Source: Aphanomyces cochlioides (lineage: Eukaryota > Oomycota > Saprolegniomycetes > Saprolegniales > Verrucalvaceae). Taken from it: 64,000 nt of DNA. Positions 18,991 through 29,660 of this stretch are shown here, piece after piece. The notes below the pieces were generated by a model. It was given only the letters and a program-made list of their open reading frames with translations, was not told where the DNA came from and did not search any database. Each line of letters starts with the position of its first letter. Position 1 is the stretch's first letter. The stretch lies in assembly GCA_019828595.1 (NCBI GenBank), contig JAHQRK010000017.1, forward strand, positions 930,001 through 994,000, read 5' to 3'. Made by a program: the position numbers and the translations under genes.

Positions 18991-19090
18991 TTTAAGATTC
19001 ACCGCACGCAGGTCCAACATGATTTAAGCCGCGACGTTTTCTACCGGGGGAAAGCAATGCATGTGGTCTGGACTGTCCATAGCTCGATGG

Positions 19091-19550
19091 GAGTGTCCGA
19101 AACAGGTCATATCCGGGTCAGGTCACACTTTTGGGTCACACTACAAAATTGAAGATATCTCCATCACCAGGAAGAGTTAAAGCGCCAAACTTTGTCATTC
19201 TCTAGCAGGTCTCATCAGGGTGGCGGTACGGCCTTACGGCCTACCTGCCGCCTTACCCGATGAGAGAAAATATAAAGAAACCCTTTTTGGTGCACGTTGA
19301 GGGCTCCCTCCTCCGAGTCATCCGCCTGCAGAAAATTTTTCACTCGACCTCCGCTTCGCTGCGGTGAGCGCAATTTTCTGGGCGGATGTCTGACGTCGTC
19401 CGCGCAGTTTAAGGCTTCGCAATTGCTGCTCGAATGAGAAAAACCTAAAATCTGATCAGAAATTTGAATAAAACCATGAGAAAAACCAGTAAAAAACCTG
19501 TGACCTGCACCCGTGACCTGACCCGGACCTGACCTGTAAAGGATTCTTCC
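19091..19550. mobile_element. Non-autonomous MULE-like MITE, 10-bp target duplication
   Basis: Related inverted ends share ACAGGTCA...CCGGGTCAGGTCAC (19102-19127 versus the complement of 19511-19537). The 460-bp unit is flanked by the direct repeat AGCTCGATGG at 19081-19090 and 19551-19560. A 10-bp duplication fits Mutator-like elements. The target lies in leader sequence of the zinc-finger family (CTGTCCATAGCTCGATG recurs at about 16130-16148). No transposase is encoded. The interior has GC-rich short palindromes (CGGCCTTACGGCC). Confidence 0.6.
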
Positions 19551-19866
19551 AGCTCGATGGCCATTCTCAAGTTGTCTCAAAGCCAAACGAGCCCAGAGCC
19601 TACAACCTAATCAACTTTGTCAACCTTGTTCGTCATAGCAAGCTAAGTAGTGCATTCAGGTCCTAACAGCGAGGTTACCCTGGAGAATTCCCAAGCTAGA
19701 TCGACAGTCATGCGATGGACACTGAAGAAACCTTTGGCATCGCATCGGCTTCTACAACATGCAGAGCATACTATTGACTCAAGGTTGATCAAGTTGTTTC
19801 GGCTGTTGCTACAGAAGCCGCTCAGTCAGCCAAGCATCCAGCTATTGACAGTCCAGACCACCATGC

Positions 19867-20105
19867 GGTGAATCCTGTAGAAACTTTTGACACGCTATGC
19901 TTGCTACTGAGCTCGACCACGAGGCGCCTTTCCATTTTCAATTAGCTCTACCATGTTTGATATCTTCTAGCCCCCCAAATAGCCAATGCACTATTGGACG
20001 TGCACGAAAAAGTTCAGCCTCTTTACCTCGCATGTCATCAAATGCGCAAGTCCTGACTGTCGGAATACTATTTATCACGAATGCGTGGCGACCATGCCAG
20101 GTGAA
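19867..20105 (+). pseudogene. FYVE-like fragment abutting a GH17 pseudogene
   Basis: Leader remnant (GTGAATCCTGTAGAAAC at 19869), ATG MFDIF followed at once by TAG, a second stop, then HYWTC, TKKFSLFTSHVIKC, SPDC and ECVATM. The sequence ends at about 20100, where the GH17 gene's minus-strand coding sequence begins. Two zinc ligands are lost. It is clearly dead. Confidence 0.7.
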
Positions 20106-21579
20106 GAGGACGAGCATCTTGGTGGTGGTTTCAAGGCCATGGCCTTTGTATTCATTCCCCCCAGCGACTACAACACACTGCTTGTTCGCGCTGTCGTAGA
20201 CCCAGTGCTGGTTCGCGTTGTTGGCATCGCATGGGTATAAGTGAACCGTGCCGCCATTCCAAGCCTCGTAGGCATCCAAGCACAAGTCAGTCTGGGTGCT
20301 GGATTCCCAAATAACAATGAGAGCACCACGAAGCGTCCAGAGCGAGCTCCAGTCCCAGATCCAATCGTTCCCCCAGCGAGGATGGAATTCGACTTGGCGA
20401 TTGCCAGTCATGGCAAGCACTTGGTCGTTGGCAGGATTCACAAAAGCGATTCCCCCAATGTCGTTGGACGTGTCAAACTTCCAGTAACCATTCGACCAAG
20501 CCAAACCATAGCTCACTTCGTAGTCGGGGGACTTGTTGGTGTTGTCGTGGAACATGAAGAATGCTGGCATGTCACCGCCGTTGTTTCTCGCCCAAGTTTG
20601 GAATTGGCTGAAGTACGACTTGGTCATGTCCATGCTTGGCCAGTGACCATTGTATTGAGATCCAGCACTGGGCCAACCCGTCTCGGTGACAACCGCTTTC
20701 GATCCATACTTCGCATAGATGGCTTTCCATCGGATGTCCAAATCTCCGATGGGATTCCACGTCGAGTCAGGCCAAGAGCTCAAGAAGGAATGGATATTGA
20801 CACCAATGATGTCGCATCCAGCAGCGAGGGTAGTGGCACTAAGCCAGTCGCCGTCGGTTGGACGATCCAACTGGAATCGAGCTATAGCCAGCAGCTTTCA
20901 AGAGTTTCTTCATTTGATTCACTCGCGAGAGCACAGTCTTCTGGTCAATTTTGTTGAGAATGTCTTCATTGCCGACAAGAACACCCTTGACAGCCCATGC
21001 ATTTCGCTTGACACCATCCACAACAGCTTGCATGTCGGCTTTGATAGACGCTTCGTCCGTGCGAATCCAAACTCCAGCGTAAATCTTGAGGCCAGCTTGA
21101 GCCGCAGCGTCGATCGCATTTTTAGTTCCACGGGTTTGGAATGTACGCACGCCAGTGGAGCGTTGACGGATCGTCTTGAAATGCTGGTCGATCGGGCTAT
21201 CTTGATACGAATCGTAGCAGACACTCATTTCAATGCCAGTGCCGACTGATGTTTCCGTGGCCGAGGAGGGTGTCGATGGTTTTGTCGTTACGACGAGTAC
21301 ACCAACAACAGCACCGACAACGACAAGCGCTGCAGCCAACGCTAGTAAAGCTCGTCTTTTCTTCGAGTTGGTAGGCTGGACTGGGGCAATCGCCTCCTCG
21401 GTTGCCTGGGCGTACTCAACGTCGGGGGATGGTTCTTCTTCCGGGCGGGGGGTTTGAACGTCCATGGGTGTCGCTCCACGAAGCAAATTGGCAAGTGAGT
21501 GGTCTTGAACTCGCTGTCCAGAAGCACATAGCTCCAAGATCCGCTGACGTAATGTTGCTCGAATCTGGTTTGGAGGCAA
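20106..21579 (-). pseudogene. GH17 beta-glucanase/lectin gene, frameshifted and 3'-truncated
   Basis: The N-terminal cytosolic tail, membrane anchor (RALLALAAALVVVGAVVGVLVV) and GH17 start are in one frame from 21579. That frame includes LVGNED (acid/base Glu). Near 20845-20865 two single-base losses relative to the intact paralogue (GGATCTGTCCAAACC) shift the frame. The second frame carries VTETGWP (nucleophile Glu) and the start of the ricin-B-type domain (CLDAYEAW, NANQHW). The protein then runs into the zinc-finger fragment at 20105 instead of completing the lectin domain. Both lesions mark a pseudogene of the 23478-24929 type. Confidence 0.8.
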
Positions 21580-22662
21580 TGAAATGATCAGATCTCGTCC
21601 ACTGGTAAATTTCCTAATTTCCTTCTATTTTTCAGTAATTTACCCTCCAAAAAAAGATTTTGTGGCAGGCTTTTCCAAATTTTCGAAAGAAAAGAGTGGA
21701 AAAATCCGAACGAAGTGCTGCCACACGTTGGCTGAGTTTGTAACAGTGGCGTACGACACTACTGTACATTCAATATCTAAAATTAATATGCAATTTTAAC
21801 TAAGTAAAGTGTACGGTAGAGTGCAAAGTGAATATATTCAATGAGTTTAATTGCCTTGATTTGTTGATTTCTACGCATCGACATGATCGATACAATGATC
21901 GAGGTATGGAAAGGCTGTCATTTCACGCAAGAAGTTGTAGGTTCGCTTTCCTTGGCTGGCATTCACGAGACAGACGCGTGAATCCACGGCAAGCAAGCGA
22001 CCATAAAGGCTACAAGAAGACGCGCGATGAGATTCCAGATGAGGAAAGACAGAGGGCTAGAAACTACCGCTAATAATTGAGTTTTACGATCGAATATCAG
22101 GCGAGGGGGCTTTGGGGCTGTTATCCTTGTGCTTCGATTCTCCTGTGACATTGTTGATGCAAGGTGAGCTTGACCCGGATAAATGTCATTCCACGCAGTG
22201 ATTTGTTGGTTCGTTCTCACCATCTTTGCCATTCAGGGCCCCCTCCATACGTTTCCCCTCGTTCGATGCGGGGCTGAATTTCTCTGTGGTCAGTCTACGC
22301 TGTCGATCGTGTCAACGCATTGGATGCAACTCTGCGTCGTCTTCAACAGCAAGTTTGTTGAGGGAGGTACAGGTACAGCTGTACTGGATTTCTCTCTCGA
22401 CTTGGTTGTTGGGCTGGTCAGCCATGGTTGGCCCTGACGGGTGTTTCTTCGCGGCGACTTGGGGCATGGCCGTGGATATGAATGTGGTCAGCTAAACACA
22501 TGGAATACGCCGTTTGTTCGACCGATGAAATATGACACAAGTCACGGAATGTGCTGACAGCGAGACGAGATATATCAAAGCAAAGTCATATGCTCAATGA
22601 GTAATCTACGATTAGAGAGGGTTTGGTGGCGTGATCCTCGTAGTGGCTTCAATTGGAGGCGA
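21580..22662. other. Intergenic, no gene seen
   Basis: About 1.1 kb without a convincing coding frame or RNA gene. The segment next to 21580 would be the upstream region of the GH17 pseudogene. Confidence 0.4.
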
Positions 22663-23163
22663 TTAAGTTTGCTCGTGTTGAGCTCGAGAGGTGGCCGATA
22701 ATGGATCCGGGGAGGAATATGGTGTGTAAGAAATTCTCGCGTTCAATAAACACGCTTGCATCTGGTCCAGAAGCTTTTGCTGCTCGGCGATATTCGCCTC
22801 GATGGCTCGGATAATAGCTACGCTGGCATGAAAGGTCTGTTGACATTTTGCCTTTTGCTCTGTGATTGCTTTACGTTGCGAGGGGGAAAGAATCAATCCA
22901 CCCGTTGGGAGTTGTCGTTCGTTGAGTACGTTCGGTGTAAGAGGACATTCTTGGGGAGGTGCATGGATTCTGATGTAGCACAAATGACACAAGTAAAGTT
23001 TCCGATTGAATACTCGCATTGTTGTCGAGCACTCGTGGCAGATGACGTAGTGGCAGTTCGGACCACCACAATTGACTGCGCGACGAATGACAAACGTGAA
23101 CTTTCGCATGCACTTCATGCAACGCGTTGGTTCAATCGCCTTGGCCGTGACGTCCGCAAACAT
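22663..23163 (-). CDS. Small divergent FYVE-like zinc-finger protein, subfamily 3
   Basis: Predicted 166 aa, single exon, ATG at 23163 (MFADV) matching the family start. The finger is complete: CMKC, 13 residues, CGGPNC, HYVICHEC, then LCHLC. A predicted helix follows (IIRAIEANIAEQQKLLDQMQ), corresponding to the C-terminal QQRELLQLFQ helix of subfamily 1, then a short tail. It is far more diverged than the other copies and lacks their long disordered region, so it is an older lineage. Its compact finger-plus-coiled-coil form may show the ancestral core. Function unknown. Confidence 0.7.
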   Translation of the reverse strand: MFADVTAKAIEPTRCMKCMRKFTFVIRRAVNCGGPNCHYVICHECSTTMRVFNRKLYLCHLCYIRIHAPPQECPLTPNVLNERQLPTGGLILSPSQRKAITEQKAKCQQTFHASVAIIRAIEANIAEQQKLLDQMQACLLNARISYTPYSSPDPLSATSRAQHEQT

Positions 23164-23477
23164 GGAGCGTTGAATTGAAACGTGAACTGGCGAGGAGAAC
23201 GAGTGTACCTAGATCTGTAGTAACCTCTGCGTGTTGTAAACGCCATGGTGTGGGCAAAGTTCGCCAGCAGACGCCACGTCCAGCGCTGCCAAAAATCCGA
23301 CAGACCTGCTTGTCAATGTCATCATGGAATGTGCGAACAGCCGTATCCTGCCTCCACGGGCGACAAAACTGGACGATCAACAGAAGACTCGAGTTGATAA
23401 TGGATCGGAGGAGAGAGGGAGAGCCTTGGGCACTTTCAAGGGTACAATAAACTTAATCATGATATTCCAAATGACGT

Positions 23478-24929
23478 CTAGACTTTCCACCACTGCAATT
23501 GCTGCAGTTTGACATCAAGGCAGGACCACAAGTGTGGTGTGCCGCCAGTAGAGTACTTCATGTCGAGGCAGAACCCTTTGTGCGTCAAGTGGCGCAGATG
23601 CGTGCCATCAAAATTCCACTGTTGGTTGGCATTGCCAGCATCGCATGGGTAGACATGGACAGCACCGCCATTCCAAGGCTGCCACGCATCCAAGCAGACA
23701 TCGGTATGAGTGTCAGCTTCCCATGATGCCAGGAGCGGGCCTCGAACAGTCCAAAACGATGCCTCGTCGTACACCCAGTCGCCACCCCAACGAGGATGGA
23801 ATTCCACCTGTCGGTTGGATGTCACGGACAAGACGTAGTTGTACGGGCCATTCACAAAGACGACTCCCTTGATTTCGCCCACAGGTTGGTTGCGCGAGCT
23901 GTCGCCGCTAAAGTCAAACTTCCAGTCGCCGTTCGAGTTTGCGAGGCCAAACGCTCGTTCGAAGTCTTGCCACTTGTTGGGATTGTCGTGGAACATGAAA
24001 TACGCTGGCAAGTCGCCACCTCCACCACCGTTGATCGCCCAATTCTGGACGTCAGACACGTATTTCTTGGCTGTGTCATAGCTTGGCACGTGCCCGTTTA
24101 TCGCGCTTCCCTGGCATGGCCACCCAGTCTCGGTCAAGACGACCTTGCTCCCAAAACGCTGCTTCATGACATTCCACCGAGCGGTCAAATCGTCAATTGG
24201 GTTGGACTTGGAGGTTTCAGAGCCACCGAAGAACGGGTGGATGTTGACTCCCATGACATCAACCACGTTTGGCAGACTCCAAGCATTGAGCCAGCCCCCG
24301 TCGGTTTGGACAGATCCAACTTTGATATTCCAAATGCCAACGTCATGGAGTTTTTGCTTCATGCGATTGACTTTGTCAATGACAAACTGCTCGCCGTAGC
24401 CGCTTAGAAGCTCTTCATTGCCAACCATGATCGCTTTGATTGCTCCAGGGTAATGTTGAGCTCCCCATACTGCTGCATTCATGTCAGCTTCAACGTCTCC
24501 ACTCTGGATCCAAATGCCAGCATAGATCTGCAACCCAGCTTCAGCTGCCGCTTGGATATGATTGTGCACGCCTTGGGTTTGATATGTTCGAACACCAGAG
24601 AAGCGTTCCTTGATGCGGCTGAAGTGCTTGGCAATGTCGCCATTGTTGTACGAGTCGTAGCAGACACTCCATCCATTCGCGCTGCTTACTGTTGCAAGCG
24701 TTGTGGATGCCGACGAAGTGGCACGTTGGTGGGCAACAAGCACTCCTACAACCGCTCCGACGACGAGAAGGCCAGCAACCATTGCGATAAGTGCTCGTCT
24801 ACGTCGAGGGGGAGCAGGGACTGCCGGCGGTTTGAAGAGCACCTCTGATTCAACGACAACGATCGCCGAGGATGTTGACACCGCCAAGACATGGCCGTCG
24901 CTGCTTGGGTCTTCTGGAGAAGGTGCCAT
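23478..24929 (-). CDS. Membrane-anchored GH17 beta-1,3-glucanase with ricin-B lectin tail
   Basis: Predicted 483 aa, single exon and intact. Residues 1-45 are cytosolic with a basic RRRR patch. Residues 46-66 form a signal-anchor segment (type II topology). The GH17 domain spans about 85-340, with the acid/base Glu in VGNEELL (about E172) and the nucleophile Glu in LTETGWP (about E267). A beta-trefoil, ricin-B-like domain follows (about 370-483) with CLDAWQPW, NANQQWNFD, HLTHKGFCLD and a terminal LQQLQWW (QxW motifs). Family knowledge: GH17 enzymes hydrolyse or transfer beta-1,3-glucan, a major oomycete wall polymer. A wall-remodelling role is inferred. It is the only undamaged member of the four-gene array. 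Confidence 0.9.
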   Translation of the reverse strand: MAPSPEDPSSDGHVLAVSTSSAIVVVESEVLFKPPAVPAPPRRRRALIAMVAGLLVVGAVVGVLVAHQRATSSASTTLATVSSANGWSVCYDSYNNGDIAKHFSRIKERFSGVRTYQTQGVHNHIQAAAEAGLQIYAGIWIQSGDVEADMNAAVWGAQHYPGAIKAIMVGNEELLSGYGEQFVIDKVNRMKQKLHDVGIWNIKVGSVQTDGGWLNAWSLPNVVDVMGVNIHPFFGGSETSKSNPIDDLTARWNVMKQRFGSKVVLTETGWPCQGSAINGHVPSYDTAKKYVSDVQNWAINGGGGGDLPAYFMFHDNPNKWQDFERAFGLANSNGDWKFDFSGDSSRNQPVGEIKGVVFVNGPYNYVLSVTSNRQVEFHPRWGGDWVYDEASFWTVRGPLLASWEADTHTDVCLDAWQPWNGGAVHVYPCDAGNANQQWNFDGTHLRHLTHKGFCLDMKYSTGGTPHLWSCLDVKLQQLQWWKV

Positions 24930-26053
24930 GTTGGATAATGAAGGCAGAGCGGCGGCTGGTCAGCCATTGTGGCAAGCACGCGCATGGGTGAGTGGCTCCA
25001 GTATCCTTGACTCGTGTAGATGAATAGCAGGAAATCTCCTAAAATAGGAATATTCCTATCATTTCGGTGAAGAGAATTCGTTGAAATATGACAATGTACA
25101 TGAGGATATTTCCCAGAATACCTAGAGAATATTCATCATTGACCTCCATTTGCCAAGGAGAAAGATCGCATGAACATGTACGAGACGTGCAAAAGATGGC
25201 GCACGACAATCCAATGGCCCCAAGCGGTGGATCTTTCTCGCACGCGCGTAGATTGTCGCATGATGGAGAGGGGGAACGTTGAGGAGTCGACTGTGTGTCG
25301 CTGAGGTCGCTGAAATGTCGAGCGAGAGACTGGCCATCGTAAGACGTCGGACAAGTTTCATTTCACATGGACCGACGTAGCGCTTAGCGTTGCGAGCGAT
25401 GCAGCTCGTGCTGGCAACATTGCACGAGTGAAACATGACGCAAATGGACGTCGATCTGGACGTCAACAACTTGAGTTGGGTGAGCCGAAAGTGCACGGAT
25501 TACAAGGTGAAGACAACGAGTTGAAAATCTCCTACTTGTACCTGTAGGCTGCCGATGCATTGTATTCAAGTCTGTGGTTGAGAGAGTAAAGACGGAGACA
25601 TACATGGAAAAGCATGCTAGCTCTTCAACGATCGCGGTGCAGAGTTAGCCAACATGACTTTCACCAGACATGACTTGAAAAACGGAAATCCAGTGAACCC
25701 CAGGGAAACCAATGCTCCATGGATGGAGGATGGTTTAGATCATTGCTGATGGGCTTCAAGGATAGAAGGATGGACGAATGCGCGCGAACCATGCGAGTGC
25801 GTGCCTTTAAATCCCCTCGATAACTTCATGGGCTTGATCTGAACAGCATGGCCGAAACGACGTGTTCTACTGCGCTCATCTTCTTCGCGATGAGATAAAT
25901 TCATCGCGGCATTCTCCTGGAAAATTTTGGAGATGGAAATCACCGCCCGCCAAGAGCAACTCGATGGATTATGCATGGGCGTTAAGGAGTGAACCCCGCG
26001 ACTGAGCATCTCGATGGAGCTGGATAAGACATCGATTCGAGTGTGATGATGAT
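24930..26053. other. Intergenic, no gene seen
   Basis: About 1.1 kb without a recognisable gene. A minus-strand open frame of 124 codons at 25122-25496 has no recognisable domain, and I do not call it. Confidence 0.4.
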
Positions 26054-27789
26054 TTATCGCTCGTGCAAGTACTCGACTACATTGTCAACAAGAGCCGTCC
26101 ACCATTCGAGCTTCTGGAGACCAACTTTGGCATCGGATGCCTCACGACACTGCCAGAAGAATGGACGGCTCTTCATGGGGGAATTCAAATCCAAGCAGAA
26201 GCCAGTATGCGTCAAGTGACGCAGTTGTTGCGTCGTACGTCCACCTTTGATTGTGGTTGTTTGCATCGCACTTGGCCAGACGTACCAATCCTCCGTTCAT
26301 CGGCTCGTAGGCAGCGAGACATTTGTCGTTGGCGACATTCACGATTTGATCCCCTTGGATGGACCAAAGCGCCCATTTGTCATAGACCCAGTCCTTGCTT
26401 TCCCATCGGAGGCGAGACACAACAGTGTTTCTTCTAGGGACAGCTGCAAGCACGATCGGCAAACCATTGTTCGAGTTGGTGAATGTTCCGTTCTGCCTTG
26501 GCTCTGGCCTTGGGGAATTGGACGGCGCGTATGATGGAAGCGGCTTGGGGGTATCGGGTCGAGTTATGGTTGGAGAAGGCGTCGGAGCTTCAGAAGGACT
26601 GAGCGTCGGGAATGGCTTGGGCGTTCGACTTGGATTGAATGTCGGGAATGGCTTGGGAGTCCTCGAAGTTGGGGACGGCGTGGGCTCATCCGAGGTTGGA
26701 GAAGGCGTCGGAGTTCCTCTTGGCGTGAAAGTTGGGAAAGGTTTGGGTGTTCTTGTTGTCGTGAATGTCGGAGATGGTGTTGGCGACTGAGTTGGTGCTT
26801 GGGTTGGCTTCAGTGTTGGAGGACTAGTGGGGGCTTGAGTTGGCTTCAGCGTGGTGGGCGGTGGAGTTGGGGCTCGAGTTGGAGATTGTGTGGGCTTCTG
26901 TGTTGGGATTGGAGTAGGAGCTCGTGTTGGAGGTTTAGTTGGCGGTGGGAGTTGGTTTTTGTGTTGGAGGAGTAGGTGACGGCGATGGGCTCGGTGGCGG
27001 AGGTGGTGGACTTGGTGAAAAGTTAAAGTCGAACTTCCACACGCCATTCGTGCTCAAGCCAAAGTGTTGTTCAAAGTCGGGCGACTTGTACGGCGTGTCG
27101 TTGTAGACGAAGAAGGACGGCATTTCACCGCCGTTGCCTTGTCTGGCCCATTGGTTGACTTTGTAAAGATAATCCTTGGTCATGCCAAGGTCAGGCTGAT
27201 GTCCATCGTTGTTGGAGCCGGCGGTGGGCCATCCTGTTTCAGTCAACATGATGTTCTTGCCGGGATACCAGCCGACCATTTCATTCCATCGCGCCTTCAA
27301 ATCTTCAATCGGTTGTGTCCTCGAGATGCCACCGCTGAAGAACGGATGGATATTCACGCCCAAGATATCGCAGTTGTTGGCTAAGTTGCGCCAATTGCCG
27401 CCCCAGCTGCCGTCAGTCTGGACGGAGCTGACGGGGATATTGGGAAAGCCAGCATAGCGGAGGAGTTGCTTCATCTCCTGCACCTTGGCAATAACAAAAC
27501 CTGGATCCACACCATTCATCAGGTCTTCGTTCCTGACAAAGACAGCCTTGACGTTGTTTGCGTAGCGCTTGACACCAGTTACTAGTACAACGGCTTGCAT
27601 ATCGTTGGACGTATCACCTTCGGATCCGCGAATCCATACACCAGCGTAGAATGCCTCCAAGGCGCGACCGTTGAATATGCTGAGGACCTGACGTCGTTGT
27701 GGAGCTGAGCCTATCATGAGGCTGCCAAGGTTGCGAACCGTAGATCGGTCTGTGTTGGAAATGCTCGCTCGGGTGCTTTGCTGCCTCAC
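26054..27789 (-). pseudogene. GH17/PT-linker/lectin gene, degraded
   Basis: Minus-strand pieces in order. The GH17 core is AGVWIRGS, FVRNED (Gly of VGNE changed, Glu kept), NIHPFF and LTETGWP. A Pro/Ser stretch is followed by a frame change near 26935-26990. A Thr/Pro-rich linker of about 180 residues and the ricin-B domain come next (CLAAYEPMNGG, NHNQRW). A second frame change near 26225-26250 precedes the last lectin part (QLRHLTHTGFCLDLN, LEWW). The membrane anchor and first ~90 GH17 residues are replaced by unrecognisable sequence. At least two frameshifts plus loss of the N-terminus make it non-functional. Confidence 0.8.
26490..26985 (-). repeat. Thr/Pro-rich mucin-like linker minisatellite
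   Basis: Imperfect tandem units coding PT-rich peptides (PTQAPT, PTRAPTP, TPKPFPT, TPSPT) connect the GH17 and lectin halves of the pseudogene. The paralogue at 28140-29660 has a much shorter Pro/Ser linker, so this tract expanded locally. Such linkers are typically O-glycosylated spacers in wall enzymes (family knowledge). Confidence 0.75.
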
Positions 27790-28139
27790 ATTCGTGGTAT
27801 TCCCAGCTCGAGATCGTCAGTGCACGGACAGCTTGGATGACCTGGATTACCTCAGCTAGCTGCGCATTCGATGTGCGATTCTCTCTCGACACTCAACTCT
27901 TCTTGTATGTTCTCTCTTTGCCGCGTTGGCGAGTTTGCTACGACCCGTTGGGATTTAACTCGCGGATTAGCATCTCAAGACATGACGGGATGCGAAAGAA
28001 ATGCTCCTTGGGGTTTTTTCAACGCGACGCTTTGAGACTCATACCGTGGAGAGTACCTCTGATGGAGTTCCAGGGCTTGAGAGAGTCCGTGGGTAAACAA
28101 CGAGGGAAGTTGACAAAGCTCTTTCACAAAACGTTAATA

Positions 28140-29660
28140 CTAAACAATGATCCACCAGTCGAACTGTTGAAGCGCAACTTTGGAATCGGACGTCGATCGG
28201 CATTGCCACAGATAAGGCCGGGCTTTCGTCGGTGAGTTGAGATCCAAGCAATAGCCAGAGTGCGTCAAGTGGCGCAGTTGTCTCGTTGAGCCATCGTATC
28301 TCCACTGTTGATTGCCGTTGTTGGTGTCGCAGTTGACCATGTGCACGATGTCGCCATTCTGTGGTTGATACGCGTCAAGACACGTGTTGGTGACAACGTT
28401 GGCAATCTGGTTGCCTTGGATGGTCCAGAGACCATAGCCGTCGTACACCCAGTCCTTGTCGCTCCAGTGGAGGTGTGATTCCGTCGCGTCGTTTCCATTC
28501 ACGGCAGCAAGGACGACTGGAGCCCCATTGTTCGAGTTGGTGAATGCACCTTTCTGCTTGGGACCTGGCGCTGGCTGCGACGATGGCTTTGGGGTCGGCG
28601 ACGGTGGGCTGGGGACTGGGCTTGGAGAGAAGCTGAAGTCGAATTTCTACACGCCATTCGTGCTCAAGCCAAAGTGTTGTTCAAAGTCGGGAGACTTGTA
28701 CGGCGTGTCGTTGTAGACGAAGAAGGCCGGCATGTCGCCGCCGTTGCCTTGCTTGGCCCAGTCTTGGACTTTGTTGAGATAGTCCTTGGTCGTGGCCAGA
28801 TTGGGCTGATGGCCATCGTAGGCGGAGCCGGCGGTGGGCCATCCCGTTTCAGTCAACATGATCTTCTTGCCTGGAAACCAGTTCACCATTTGGTTCCATC
28901 GCGACTTCAAGTCTTCAATCGGTTGTGTCCTGGACACGACACCGCTGAAGAACGGATGGATATTCACGCCCAAGATATCGCAGTTGTTGGCCAAGTTGCG
29001 ACCATTGCCATTCCATGCTCCGTCCGTTTGAACAGAGCCGACGGGGATGTTGGGGAAGCCAGCATTGCGGAGGAGTTGCTTCATTTGTTGCACTTTGGCG
29101 ATGACCACACTAGGATCGACGCCATTACTGAGATCTTCGTTCCCAACAAAGACAGCCTTGACATTGTTCGGGTAGCTCTTGACTCCAGCCACAACAGCTT
29201 GCATGTCGTTTGAAGTATCAGCGTCAGACCCACGGATCCAGACGCCAGCGTAGATTCCGATACCAACTTCACCAGCAGCTTGAATGTGGTTGCGAGTCCC
29301 CGCAGTTTGAAAGGTGCGCACAGCTCCAAAGCGCTGCTTAATGCGCTGGAAGTCGTCCTTGATGCCGTTCGGATTTGCGTTCGAGTCGTACGCAACACTT
29401 AAACCTTGGAAGGCTCTTGTGGCTCCAACTGAGACCGATGTGGTTGAAGCTGGTGCGTTTGTCTTCGCATTGACGACGAGGATCGCACCAACTACCCCTC
29501 CAACGACGAGCAGACCCGCAACAAGAGCTAGCAAGATTCGTTTCTTGTTGCTGGGTCGAGCCACCGTTTGCTCTTTGACGTCGTTGACGGCATACTCGGC
29601 GTCGGACGTCACTTCAACAGCAGCAGGTGTGGGTTCCGGGTTCATCGTTGTCTGCACCAT
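28140..29660 (-). pseudogene. GH17/lectin gene with one in-frame TAG
   Basis: A continuous 507-codon frame except for a TAG at 28647-28649 (minus strand), where paralogues have the TGG of GVWKFDF. Upstream: cytosolic tail, anchor (ILLALVAGLLVVGGVVGAIL), and complete GH17 with FVGNEDL and LTETGWP. Downstream in the same frame: Pro-rich linker and full ricin-B domain (CLDAYQPQNGD, NGNQQW, QLRHLTHSGYCLDLN, LQQFDWW). A single G-to-A change explains it. As written, the product is a 337-aa membrane-anchored GH17 lacking its lectin. Such an enzyme could still be active, so this may be a shortened gene rather than a dead one. Confidence 0.75.

Noticed and set aside
26490..26985. Possible CRISPR-like or satellite array
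   Set aside because: Units are irregular and code for Pro/Thr peptides; there are no spacer-like unique segments.
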